64,000 nucleotides of DNA from Panagrolaimus kolymaensis (lineage: Eukaryota > Nematoda > Chromadorea > Rhabditida > Panagrolaimidae), in the NCBI GenBank assembly GCA_028622995.1, contig JAJQJQ010000002.1:1674001-1738000 (forward strand). Reading direction: 5' to 3'. The notes below the pieces were generated by a model. That model worked only from the letters and a program-made list of their open reading frames with translations. It was not told the origin of the DNA and did no database searches. The position numbers and the translations under genes were made by a program. Of this stretch, positions 1 through 12,400 are shown piece by piece; positions within the stretch are counted from its first letter, which is position 1, and every line of letters starts with the position of its first letter.

Positions 1-2115
1 CGCAATTTTCCACATGGTTTTTTGCACCCGCATTTCAGTCTCTCTATATATATCTCAATTGACAGCTTTTTTGTGACTCTCCTTCGCTCTTTTCTGCAAA
101 AACTTATAAAGACCAGTTAAATTCATTAAACAACCCAACTAAAAATAAAAAAATAAATTTAAACTTTTTTCAATTAAAAAAATTTTTTGGGTGAAATTTT
201 AACAACTTTAAAGCCTCATCGTTGTTGTTGGTAAACGAATGGAACGGAAACAAATATAAAATTTAGTTGAAAGACGATGAAAAAAGGGAGTGTTTTGTTT
301 GAAAAATAAACAAACAAAAACGATACTTTTATTTTTTTGCTTCAAAAAAAATTAAGAATAAAAAATCATCGATGCAAAGAAAAATAGATTTTTAGCTTAA
401 AATTTGAAGAAATAATGAGAAAGTGATTGGGAGCATATAAAAAAATAGCTAATGAATTGAAGAAAAAAAAACTCGAAAGTTAAACATGAGATAGTTTGTA
501 AAAATATATATATATATGCGTCAATGAAATGAAACTGTGAGCAACAAAAAAAACAGAGTATCAAGGCTTTTTGGATGCAAAAAAACCCAATAAAACATTT
601 GATTTTCTTGATCAAATTAGACCTACAATCAAATTTTCCAGGGAGTTTTAAATATAATTATTGTAAATAAAAATACAAAAAAAAATCAAAAGCATTGCTT
701 TTAAATGTTCTCTTATGCTTCGAATGACCAACACAACAACTCGATTGCAGGGAAGTGAATAACGCATTAAAACTTTTTTTATCAAAAAATTATTCATTCT
801 TTTCTATTTTTAACAACAAAAAAAGATGGACACTACTACTAATATTAGTACAACAAAAAATGAAAAGAAATATGTATAGTTACATCAGCTTGATAAAGGT
901 TAAGCAAAATCCCGAATGAATGAGAATAAAAGAAAAATGCTAAAACTCCTTAGAACTTTTGATTCATCAACAAAACAATAGTCTTATTAAACAATCACAA
1001 TTGAACTTTATTAAAACGAAATGACCAAATCAAGTAAAGGGTAAACAAAAGAAAACTGAAAGCGATAACATTTAATAAAAAAATAAATATTTTTAACCTA
1101 AAATTGACTCAGTAGCAAAGTAAGTGATCTCTCTCGACTCCGCCGTCATTGAACCAAAAACACTCGAGTTCTAGTTTATTTTCTCAAATAAAAAACTTTT
1201 GTATAAAAAAATGCAAGAAAAAAATAAATCGGATAAGCTACCGATGAAATAAATAAAAAAGAAATAGGCTCGTTTACACAATCATAAAACCAAACCACCA
1301 AAGGGAAAAATGGGGGATATTAAAAGGGACAAAAATAAAAACAGGAAAAAAGAAGTTTAAAAAAAGCTTTTTTTGTTGAAACCTGTTTTTGTCAATGAAA
1401 CTTTTTTAAAAATGAAGGGAGAGTCATTGGTTGAGTGCTCAGTCGACAATGAAGGCAAAATTGGTGGCGGCGGCCATCGTTGTTGTTGCTGTTCTTAGTC
1501 ACTTAACTTTAATTAACCTCGTCTACTTACTTACTTCTTCTTTTTATTCTTCCATTTTTTTGCATAAAATATTTTTTGAAAAAAATGATCAGAAAATTTT
1601 GAAGAAGTTAAAAAAAGAAGTAAAACTTTTTAGGGATTTTTTTGACGAAAACTGAAACGACTTTTTTTTTGACCATATTATTGGTGACTTTTTTTGTGTT
1701 TGAAATGCCGAGGTTGACAAAAAAAATAAAATAGAATAGAAAAAATGGTTGTGGGATCCTTTTTTCTCCCCTGCGACAATAATAAATCATTTTATTTTTG
1801 CCTTTTGATGAAGCTCTTTTTTGTGAGGTTTTTTATTTTGTGACGTTGTTTCTGTGAATTTTTGGTAAAAAGTAAATTTTAACGTGACCTTCCGATTTTA
1901 CTTTTTTAGTTGTACCATCTTTTAAATTTCATTTACTTTGCTTCTATATAATAATTGCTTTAATCTTAAAGTAAAGCTATGGTTAAAAATAATATTTATT
2001 GTTTTTTTTTTATTAAAAATGAACCAAACAAAAAAAATCGTTGAATTAATATACCCGCTTTAATTGTCGAGATAATTTTTTGCATAGATAATTTATTGTG
2101 TGCGACAGTCTTCAT
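1..2115. other. Intergenic, no gene seen
   Basis: Very AT-rich sequence dominated by A and T runs. Short open frames occur on both strands but none has splice-compatible neighbours or a recognisable domain. A small GC-richer patch at about 1446-1495 reads as a signal-peptide-like start on the + strand but has no donor or continuation. The left part may be an intron or flank of a gene outside the window. Confidence 0.6.
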
Positions 2116-5100
2116 TCAAAAGATTAGATGTGTTTTGCTCCGAGCTGCTCCAGCTGGAATTCCAGAATGGCTACGATTGGATAAAAGTTTTCTTCGAACT
2201 ATACACCACTCAAATATCATAGCGATCACCACGAGAATAACGGATATTCCTGTTAATTGAAAAGCCCATAATGGAATTCCATGGTGACGTGGAATTCCAC
2301 CCGTTGCATAATATTCTCTTAAAGCATAACCAATTTGATCTAACATTTCTGCAATTGCTTCCGCTAATGGCGTACCTATAAATAGAATCAATTCATAAAA
2401 TTATTTTTATAAGAAAATATTGTAAAAAAAATGTAAAAATAAAGAGCATTTATAACAAACCTCGTAAAATAGAAGTTGTTGCTTCAAGTTGAATGTTTGA
2501 TAAAAATTGTCTTAATCTTGTATTATCTAAAAATTTATACAGCGTTAATAATAACATGGTTAAAATCAAAAGTAAAATTTGGCAAAAATTAATTTATTGG
2601 GGTTTTGAGAGAAACCTCCTCATATTAGCTTCGATCCTCTAAATTATTTCTTTTAGATTCAAAATTTTGCTTATAATCAAAGAACGAATATGTTTTAATT
2701 TTTTCTAATAAATAATTTTCTTTGTTATTTTTTTTTTCAATAACTCTTTCTTTTGGTTTTGTTTTTCTAACCTGTATAAAATACCACTGTGGTAAGCTTC
2801 CTTGAATCGGAAACAATTCCATCTGTAACAACTAAAGCCAACACTTTCGGATGTGGACATTTTTCATGAATGAACCAACGGCGAAATAAAATAGAAATAT
2901 ATGCCTAAAATAAATAAATATAATAAATTTGTTTTTTCCTCTTCCATCTTTTTTATTCTTTTGCATTTTTTTCTCGCTTGCTTCTTTTATTTAAAGCTTT
3001 TTTTCGTTCATTGACGTTTCTTCTCTATTTCTTCTGATGGCGACTTTAAATTAGCCTTTTTTCAAGAAATAAGAAGAAAGAAAAATGAGTCGCATAAAAG
3101 GCAAGCAAATTTTCTCGTGTTTATTTGCATATATCATTCACATCCATCCTTGCCTTTCTTTTTTCCTCGAAGCTTTTATTTTTTTCAATTTTGGCCTTCT
3201 CTTTTTTTAAATTGCAATGACTAGACTGAATACTACCGTGAAAACGACAACATCGGCGCTTCGGCAATAGCTCTTTAAAAGGTTTGGTCTAAGAGTAATG
3301 TTGTTGATGAGATTGGATTTCAACAAGTTTTTTTTATAAATTAAAAGGTTTTTTATAGGCAAATGAAAAGCAAGCAATTTTGGCACCCATTCTGGTTGCC
3401 TTCCGGTTTTTTGAGAGAGGAAAATAAAAGGATGAAGCTTTTGAATTGAAACTAAATAAAATAGCCGATGCAGAGTTAGTTTTAAAAAATGGACAAATAT
3501 TTTGCTTTGTAATATGAAAAACTTAGGCAGTAACAGAAAAATATTTGCAACCCAAAACATTATCGTAGCAAATATCAATGGGTTTAAAATTGAAAATGTA
3601 AAATCCCTATAGGCTTTTAAATAAATTTTGGAACATTATTATTTGAGTTCAAAAGTTTCTTTTTATTTTTAGATTCCAAAACAGAAAAAATAGTTCATCG
3701 AAGCAATTTTCATTCAAACCCAACAATAAAAAAAAATGCCAAGTTCCGCTACGTGTTTTCCTTCCAAATTGTCATGAAAGTGTTTCTTCTCTATATTTTT
3801 TTTGGAATCTCCCTTTCTTCTTTCTTCCAAAAAGAAAAAAACTAAAAATATTTTCGGATTTGTTTCGAATGAATACGAAGACGCATAAATTCCCGTGAGA
3901 TTGTCCGAAAGAAAAAAAAGCAGGAGAAAAATGGCCTTCAAACATGCAAAACTGAAAAAGAAAAAATAGAGCATTTTTTCTGAAGGTTTCAAAAAAGCCT
4001 TGGAAAAAGAATGAATGTGGTGAAGCAAGTGAAAAAAAGGGAGTAACATCTAATTTGAGATTTTTGACAAAGCATTTTTAAAGAAAAAAACAGCAGAATG
4101 CTTTTTGGGTTCTTATAAAAAAAGCAAGTACATGTGGAAGACTTTTGGAAAACCTCCCTCTCTTCGGTGATGACGAAGTTATGATTTCTGCTTGCAAAAT
4201 TTTTTAGTCATAAAATGGCGGCCTTTGAATCTTTGTGTTTAAACTCAACGAAGCACACACAAAAAATGATTAAAGTAAATGTTTTGGAAATTACTAAAAA
4301 TGGAGCAAAAAAAGGGGGAGAAATAAAAGGAGTTTCTTGGTAATTGTGATGCTCGATATTTTGGTACACCAATGGCAAAGTTTAGCTAGTCTCTAAGCAC
4401 ATTTTTAGATTGTATGTACAAATTCCACAAAAAATAAACTAACCCTTGTAAAAAATTTAAAATTATTTACAAATTTATCAAGTTGTTCAGTGGTTACGGT
4501 GAAGCAAGAAGTGGAAAATAAACATCCAAATTCTTCAGATTCTGGTACCAAATAATTTGTTGATACAGGTTGAGCTAATTGTTTAACAATTACAAGTCCA
4601 ATAGAAAATGTTTCATTATCCCGAAATAATTGTTTATGCTTTCTAAATACATTAAATATTGGTGAACGATTTTCTATTTGATGATGCAAATCGCAAAGAA
4701 ATGGTAAATCTCGATGTGGACGGCAAATTTGATGATAAAACTGAAAAGTTGTTAATGCTACTGTAATTATTATTGTCTTCTATAATTTTTAAATTTTGTA
4801 AAATAAAGCAAAGAAAAAAAAATGCATTTGAAATGCATAGAAAGAAGAAAAAAAGGAGAAAGTAAAAATTGCGCATTCAAGAAATGAGTGCCATCATCAA
4901 CATGCTGCTGTTACTGCTTCAAACATTGCTTGCTTTCTTTGTTTTGTTTTTTGTGTGAAAATTACATACACAAAAGAAAGCTACTAATACTAATTTCTTT
5001 AGAATATTTTAAAAGTTTTTAGGAGATAACAACAACCAACGACAACTTCACCATAAAAAACTAACTTACTTCTTCGTTTGAAGGAACAGGAAAAAGACAT

Positions 5101-5189
5101 GGAGAAAATATGGGTGGTTGAAAAAGTTGATGTTGAGCATCAACTGCTTGTATGGTGGCAGCTAAGCCCAATATAAGCAATATCAACAT
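2116..5189 (-). CDS. MOLO-1-like single-pass membrane protein (TPM domain)
   Basis: Five exons read 5070-5189, 4444-4740, 2772-2904, 2461-2526 and 2116-2375, all joining in frame to 291 aa. A signal peptide opens the protein (MLILLILGLAATIQAVDA). An extracellular region with CRPHRDLPFLCDLHHQI and a segment PKVLALVVTDGIVSDSR follows. It ends with one membrane helix at about 243-266 and a basic cytoplasmic tail (IVRRKLL). This order and the spaced motifs resemble the nematode MOLO1/TPM family, whose founder MOLO-1 is an auxiliary protein of levamisole-sensitive acetylcholine receptors; that family link is by eye and not proven. Intron 2 is 1.5 kb, unusually long here, and holds nothing recognisable. 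A partner role with a Cys-loop receptor at muscle or neuron membranes is inference. Confidence 0.62.
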
Positions 5190-5666
5190 TACCTTGGCAC
5201 TTTTTTATTACCGATCATATTCATTTTTTAATAAAGCTCCTTCTTTGTTTATCGATGGCAAGAAAAAAAATTTAAATAAAAGGCAAAGAAAAAAAGAGGA
5301 GTCAGCCTGAAAATGAGTATGAAGCTTCTTTCTGGAAAGCTTGGATGGATGCTGCTTTTTTTTGCTTTTGGCACAAAACTTGTTCGATGTGCTGCTGCCT
5401 TCTTTCTTTCTTCTTTTTTGTCAAGGATGGCGTTATTTTTAGAGGCGGAGTTTAAAATGAGAACAAAGAAAAAAAGGGTGTTGAGTTTATTATTAAATAG
5501 AAACACATATATCAAATAAGGATAAAAAAAATGACAAGCTTCGTAAAAAAATAATGAAAAAGTCAACGTCATATTCACAATTCACAAATTTATTAAACAA
5601 CTGTTTTACACAAATATTAAACGTAACAATAAATAAAATACAGTATAATATCACAATCACAACATT
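5190..5666. other. Intergenic between MOLO-1-like gene and CDC23
   Basis: No gene seen. It holds the promoter side of the MOLO-1-like gene and the 3' flank of CDC23, including an AATAAA-type signal on the minus strand near 5588-5593. The overlapping open frames on the two strands here are low-complexity. Confidence 0.6.
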
Positions 5667-7693
5667 CTAAGCATCCCTTTTTAGCATTTGAATTTCTTTT
5701 CTAATTTTCATTGCACCTTCTTTAGTAGTTTCATCTTCCATACATTTTTGAGTGTATTCATCTGCTTTATCATATCGCTTTTGTTCAAAATGATATTTAG
5801 CAAGGAAGAGACAAACATGAGCAATAAATTGTCGGTCGGAATGATTTTCTTCACCATAAATTCGTAGAAAAGTTAAATAAACTTTTGCAGCTTTTTCACT
5901 GTCTTTCAATTCTTCGTAAAGGCTGAAAAAGAAACAATAGAAAAGTTTTTAATAATTGCCCAAAAAATAATAACAACTTACTATCCAAGTTTCTTAAGAG
6001 CATTTCCTTGAATGTCGCCAATTCTAAAAGCTTTAACATAAGCATTTTCAGCATCTCTGAAGCGTCGAAGATGATAAAATGAAACACCCATTGCGACGAG
6101 CATTCGAGAATCAGATGGACGACAGCGATGAGCTTGTTCATAAAATCGTAAAGCAAAATCATGATATCCAAAGAGTTCATAAAATTGTCCCAATCCATAA
6201 TAAGCATGATAATTTTGAGGATCAATAGCAATGGCTTTTCGATAAGCAGAATAAGCATCCGTCGTACTTTTAAGTTCGATACATTCATGTCCAAGAAAAA
6301 CCCAAAGAAGCGGATTACGAGGTGAAAGCCTTGTTGCAGTAGTTAATAGAGAATGAGCACGATCATGCTGTTTCACAAGAGAAAAATAATTAGCTAAAAT
6401 AAGGTTTATTTAGGATGGTGAAGATTACAAGAAAAAAACGATACCTAACATATGACAACACTGCCAAGTGTATTTGTGACTTTTTTCAAAAAATCTGCCA
6501 AGAACATAAAGAGCTTCAACTTGTTGACGTATGAACAAACTATCGCCATAAACATCCATTTGTTCAATGCGATAAGGATCACTTTTACGAATAATTTCAA
6601 ACATGGTACAAGCTGATGAATGCTCTAAAAATTAAAAAAATGATTTAAATATCTTTGAAAGAAAACATTTTACCTTGAAGAGAATTACAAGCAGAAGCAT
6701 TTTCACATATCAAATATGGTACAGCATCGAAATAATTTTTAATTAAATCTTCATGAATATCTACAGCATTTCGAAGTAAGTTCAGATGAGTATAAGTCTT
6801 TCCAAGGAATAATTTATACTGCCATAATTGAGATGGTAAAGGAAATGAGTATATCTAAAAAAAACTTTTTTATAGCTACGAAATGAAGCTTTAAAAAACT
6901 AACCTCATTTTTTTCTTTGATAATCAAAGCTAAAGATTCCCAAGCAGGCCAACAACGAGCATCTACCCGAATTGCATCCACAAAAGCTTGACGAGCTTTC
7001 TTTTCATCATGGGTCATCTTTAAAATTAAACCAAGCCTAAAAAAGAAGATTGTTAATCACGATATAAAAAGGTTGGAACTTACAAATAATAATTCCAACA
7101 ATCAAAGCTCATCGGCGACTCGCATCGAAGAAGTTGAATTTTACGAGAAAGTTGAGGGAAGAAAGTATCATCATGATTTAAAGGATAATCATCTTTTGAA
7201 GGATCATCTTGAGCTTGTCTTTCTAAGCACACCTAAAAGAAACACAGGTTATAAAAGTGAAGTGAATTCGAATGAGAACATACCAAATAGCTGGAGAAGA
7301 ATAATAGAAAAGCATGATGAGGAGTTAATGGTTTTGGCAGCTTTTCAGCATGGTAAACAGCTCGATGATATTCTTTATTTTGTATTAAACTTCTAATAAA
7401 GCGAGTTTTTATTTCAAGCGAGGTTGAATTACACTGCTTTTCATCTAATATGAATTCGGCGCCATTGAGTAAATCTTCAGGTTGGTTTACCAAGCATTCT
7501 TCTGCCCTGAAATTTAACAACAAAGTTACACAATAAGCGTTACAAAAAAGGTACCATACCATTGTGCAGTTTCATACAAGCATCTTTTATCACATTCTTT
7601 CCTCAACCAAATGAGATCTTCAATAACCGTTCTTTTTGCATCCAGTATTTCTTCTTCGGTTGGCATAGGCGGTGATGTTGATTCAGTAGACAT
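5667..7693 (-). CDS. cdc23: Anaphase-promoting complex subunit 8 (CDC23/APC8)
   Basis: Eight exons (7560-7693, 7284-7506, 7084-7232, 6904-7036, 6674-6854, 6445-6624, 5982-6393, 5667-5922) join in frame to 555 aa, close to the roughly 600 aa of animal CDC23. The N-terminus has the APC8-type helical region (LRKECDKRCLYETAQWAEE). The second half is a run of tetratricopeptide repeats such as NPLLWVFLGHECIELK and NYHAYYGLGQFYELFGYHDF. CDC23 is a TPR scaffold of the APC/C, the ubiquitin ligase that drives mitotic exit, and it helps bind the C-box and IR tails of activators. The start at 7693 is the first ATG in frame and begins MSTESTSPPMPTEEE. It is divergently transcribed from the gene at 8054, with a striking palindrome between them. 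Called from family resemblance; high certainty. Confidence 0.93.
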
Positions 7694-8001
7694 TTTGTTG
7701 CGTCAGTATAAATTATAACAAAATATTAAATTTGACAAAGTAAAAAAACAAAGTTAGAAGATTTTCAAAGTTGTTTCTTCAATCAAATAATGGATCAAAC
7801 ACATCCAAAAATTTAAAAATAGCAAAAAGAGGCGCAAAATATATTTTATTACATTTGGCCAAGTTTTATAAGCATGTTTGAAAAACACCGGTTTTCTCTT
7901 GCTTTACTTTTTTTTCAGTCGAAGCTCTCTTCTCGATATTGATTACTTTACAATTGTCATTTTTTTTTTACTTTTTATCATCAACGTTAGCGCTATATTA
8001 G

Positions 8002-8036
8002 ACAGTTTTTAACGCGTTCAAACGCGTTAAAACTGT
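8002..8036. promoter_or_regulatory. Palindrome with two AACGCGTT boxes around a TTCAAA core
   Basis: Arms at 8002-8018 and 8021-8036 pair almost perfectly, with one extra T in the left arm. Each contains the self-palindromic octamer AACGCGTT, and the junction reads TTCAAA (TTTGAA on the other strand). It ends 17 nt before the ATG at 8054 and lies about 310 bp upstream of the CDC23 start. ACGCGT resembles an MCB/E2F-class cell-cycle box and TTTGAA matches the CHR core bound by LIN-54 in DREAM complexes. The sequence is seen; the regulatory meaning is inference. Confidence 0.5.
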
Positions 8037-8053
8037 TTTAAATAATTCCAAAC

Positions 8054-9186
8054 ATGTGGAATGGGAATATTGCAAATAATGGTGACAATGATGACGGCGA
8101 AAGCGATTCAGGAATGTCAGAAAATATTCATGATGACGATGATATTTCTAATAATGAGGAGCCATTAAACATGGATGTTGTAAATCATATTTTAAATCAA
8201 CAATTAGGCCATGATTTTCATTACCCTAACTTTGCTCAACATCGTTTTGAAGCCGATGATGACACACTTTCAGTTGATAGTGGTGCAGATTTAAATGAAA
8301 GTAAAGATGATTTCAATGATTTTGCAACGTTTGACCTTCAAGAAGCTAAAGTTTCACAAGAAGTTGAATGGAATGTCGATCATATTATTTCTGATCCAAC
8401 TATAATAATTCAAGGAATTGCTAATGAATGGATTTCGTTTGATAACAAAGTATGTTTTTTCTTATTATTTCTTTAGTTTCAAACACATTTTTTTTTTCAG
8501 GTTAAAACTCTACCAATTACATATAAGATTCTACCATATTTGCCGCCACAAAGGAAGCACAAGTTTAATTCGAAGCTCGAATATATGCTTAACGTCGTAA
8601 TTCCAAAATTGCACCAACATGAAGATTCTGATATTTTTATTAAACTAAAACCAAAAAGAATCCATTCGGTAAGCATTTTAAAAATCTTTTATTTTATGAA
8701 CTGTGTGTTTTAGGATTTGAAAGAACCTTTTGAAAGATCATTGTGCATTGACCTTATTGAACAACGGCTTATTCATTGCTTTTATCCAAATTACGACCAA
8801 TGTTTCCATGACTTTGAATCCCTTTTCTTCCACAACACATTTCCAACAAAATTTTATGATTTAACTAACGAAAATTCTATTGCCATTTTCTTCCGTAAAT
8901 TATTGCAGCGACTACCTCATGAAGTAAGTTTTTATTAAAACGTTAAACAATTAAAATCCTTAACTTGTTTTTGCAGGAAAAAGAAATGCCACCTCCAATT
9001 TTAACGAATTATTCCAAAAACCTTTCAATAACCACCGCAATAAAAACAAAATCAAAATGTAAAAAGCGCAAGCTTTCATCGTCTACTTCTGATAACAATG
9101 ACGAGACAATTCCACTAAAGCGGGCATTAATCCTTCCAACCCATGATCTTCTTCTTCGGTTTCAATCTTTTTCACCTTCAAAATAA
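8054..9186 (+). CDS. Uncharacterised acidic protein with C-terminal basic NLS-like region
   Basis: Four exons (8054-8449, 8501-8668, 8714-8923, 8977-9186) join in frame to 327 aa. The first 110 residues are strongly acidic and Asp/Asn/Ser-rich (GDNDDGESDSGM). The middle is well structured and hydrophobic (EWISFDNKVKTLPITYKILP; CIDLIEQRLIHCFYPNYDQC). The C-terminus has a basic cluster (KSKCKKRKLSSS) typical of nuclear localisation signals. No signal peptide or membrane segment is visible. I do not recognise the family. Its head-to-head position with the APC/C gene and the cell-cycle-box-like palindrome in the shared promoter hint at co-regulated nuclear function, which is only inference. All splice sites are clean GTAAGN or GTATG donors and TTTCAG-type acceptors, so the gene model itself is secure. 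Confidence 0.8.
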
Positions 9187-9490
9187 CACAACTAAATCTT
9201 TAATTTTTTACAAATTTATGTATAATTTTCTTAAGCAATTTTGCTCCCGGTGATTTTTTATAACTCAAATTTTTTACAAGGTTTCTTTCATTTGCAACTT
9301 TCAAAATTTTCTGTGTTACTGTGCATTCGTTTTATTACGTCTTTAAAACACATATCTCTTTACTAATATCGATTTATAATATAATTAGGTAATAAACAAT
9401 TTATTGAAATGATAATAATAATACAATAACAACGAAGACTAGGCAAAGTTTACCCGAATTTGAGGAAAATAAAATAATATTGTATTTTTT
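9187..9490. other. Short convergent intergenic spacer
   Basis: The 3' ends of the acidic-protein gene (+) and the EDEM3 gene (-) face each other here. AT-rich; no coding potential seen. Confidence 0.6.
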
Positions 9491-12400
9491 TTATAACAAA
9501 CTTTTACAACCCAATGTTTTCGATGATTCTCTAAGATTGCAAATAACAGGCGTAGTTCCGCCACGAGATGAAAGAGTTTCAAGTTGAGTTAAAACTGATT
9601 TTGGAATGTCTTCAATTGAGTTAACAATCATTCGAGAAACTAAAGATTTGATTTCTTTGAGTTCTTTTTCTTCGATATTTATTTCAAATCCGAGAAGGAA
9701 ATAACCAAGTTTGCGAATATGGTTTTGGAATTTTTGCAAATCACTTGGATTTACGAAGGAAATATGAGAGTTTAGAAGCTCGATGTTATCTTCAACTATC
9801 TGAAATAAGTATTTGTGGTCAAAATTTTGGCAAGAAAATATTGCATGGATTATTATGCTACACAAATTTGTAATACTGCCACTCCAACTTGAACTATTTT
9901 GTGCCTATTATCAAAATCAATTTTAAATTTACCTTTTGTTTTTCTGATCCCTGTGAATCTTTATTTATTCCATTAAATCTGAAATTAATTCGCATTGTTT
10001 CTTTTTTTGCATCCAAAGTTAGCATTTGATTTGCCAGAGGCAAAATTTTTGGTCCTTCATATTTTCTTGTTCCTTTTAAATATTCAATATAAATCAATTT
10101 AGGATTAATTGGGTTTTTTCCAAGTCGAATAAAAACAGGTCTTTTAAAGTGATGATTTAAAAGCTTTTGGGTTTCAATACTAAATAATAAAACAACTGGA
10201 ATTTTTATATCATCTTCCATGTTTAAATCACCCGACATTGAAAATAATGGTGATGTTGCAAAACTTGAATCTTCTTGATTATCTGAAAAAACAACTTTTG
10301 ATTTGGTAGACTTTGGTATGTTAAAGCAATTAATTACCTGCAATAATGACACCAATAGCGCCAGCATTTTGTGCAATTCTTGCTTTTTCTTGAAACATGC
10401 AACTTCCACGTTTAACTAAAGCAATTTTACCTTCAATTTGTTTTGAATTTTTTAATGGAGCGCATGCTTGAAATGGCGATGCTAAAGCTAATGCACCATA
10501 CACAGATGAAACATTTAAATCCACTCCAAATTGAGCATTGGAAGCTTGATAATCAGCTTTACCAAAAACAGGAGAAGATAAAATTTGTACTGAACGTTCA
10601 ACACGAATCAAATCTTAAAAGTTATTATGGATAATCGCATTAAAGAAATTTTGAGGAAATAGGCTTACTATGTAGTTCGTGTTCTTGTAGTTTATTAAAT
10701 TCAAGCATTTCTTTCATAAATAAAAGTCCAAGTTTTTCAAAATCTGTATTTGTGGCCTGAAAATTTAGATCATTTTACCATTATTTTGTTTCATAAAAAT
10801 CTAATTTTGGTAATCTTTGCGTTTTTGAGCCAACAATTTTAATAAGTTGATACGATTTTTTTTATGATAAAAGTCTAATTAAAAATTTTGACGAATTTTA
10901 ACAAATCAAACTAAAGTGTAAGTAGAAATGATTGTGAGTGAGGTTTACCCGGTGTAGGAATGAATCAAAGCGAATAGAAATATACAATAAAAAATATGTG
11001 GAATGAGTAAAAAGAAAAAAAAAGGCACAGGGAAAAATAATCAGATTATTATTATGCACAAATATGTAAAACCACAATGCATCCAAATTAATCAGCTTTT
11101 CGAACTCTGCATCTAAGATTTGATGTTGAAGTTGTCGAAGAAGCAGATGAGGTTGATCGGCTGTTATTTGCACAACTGCTACTCGTTGCTGCTACTTCAT
11201 CGTTATTCTCACCCGAAGAAATTTCAATAATTTTCGTTGTTGATGAAGAATCGTTTTTAAAAGGACCTAATTTAAACAATTTAAAACATATTGATGCAAT
11301 ACAAACAAGTATGATAGAACTAAATAATAAAACAACCCAAAGACAAAACATTAACAGGATTACAGTAGCTGCGGTAAGGGCAGCTTGATTGGATGTATTC
11401 CAAATTTGATAAAAGAATCGTTGAGAAAGTTGATTTAAAGCTGTCATGGTGGGATCATCGGGTTCAAGGAAGCATGCAACTGGAGGTCCACCACCATCTA
11501 TCTGAAAATCAATCCAGAATAGAATAATTTTTTGCAATAGAAAAGTTTAAAAAAAAATAAGAAAGAAGCATTTTTTCTATAGAATATTGCAGTGGACCTC
11601 CAGCGAGGGAAAGCGAACAAAAATATTTTTGTTTCTTCGTGAAAACAAAATGGTTTGAAACTTACTGCATTTGCACGATGAATAAGCATCACTCGACCTT
11701 CTGAATCTACTTGAACTTCAATTCCCATGGATTTTAGTTGTTGCAAATGATCTGTATTGCTAGTGGAAAAAGCCCAAGCTCGCAAACGATCGTTCCTAAA
11801 ATTATACGTTTCACTAAGAGTTTTTATTTAACACAAGCTTACGTTTTCTGACATGTTTCTTCTTGAGCGGCTGCTTTAGCATCAAAAACATTTCCCAATA
11901 ATTTTTTAACACTTGAACGAATGGTTGAACCATAATGGGTTAATTCATCGCTGGTTCGATATTGACTAGCGACATTGGGACAAGCGGAATTATATTTTCT
12001 CAAAACTTCTTCGCCAATAATTTCATCGGGATCAATTACAACTCTTCGAGGAAGTTGAGAAGGATCAAGCCGATTACCAATGGTTAAAGGCAAAAAATGA
12101 GCTTCCGTTGTTAAAACATAATTATCTGGATCGAATGGAAGTTCGTTAGAATCCGCAAAAATAAGGTATAAATATTTAAAAGTTTCTGCTAACACAAAGG
12201 AATCCAATCGATCTTCATGTTCCATAGTTCGAAGATCTTTAATTCCAGCATAACCGCATTTAACTTTGGTATATTTTTCAATTGATTCCATAACTTGTTC
12301 AGCAACTCTAAGATAATGTGGATCTCTAGTTGCTCGATAAAGAATGTATGTGGATTCAATAAATTCAGGACGAAGAGGATGTTGAGCCCAATGGATTTGG

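Noticed and set aside
1431..1655. Signal-peptide-like + strand frame (MKAKLVAAAIVVVAVLSHL)
   Set aside because: Attractive hydrophobic start but no GT donor in frame, no downstream + strand exons and a low-complexity remainder.
5249..5578. Overlapping frames on both strands upstream of the MOLO-1-like gene
   Set aside because: Low complexity, no motifs, no splice partners; ordinary AT-rich noise.
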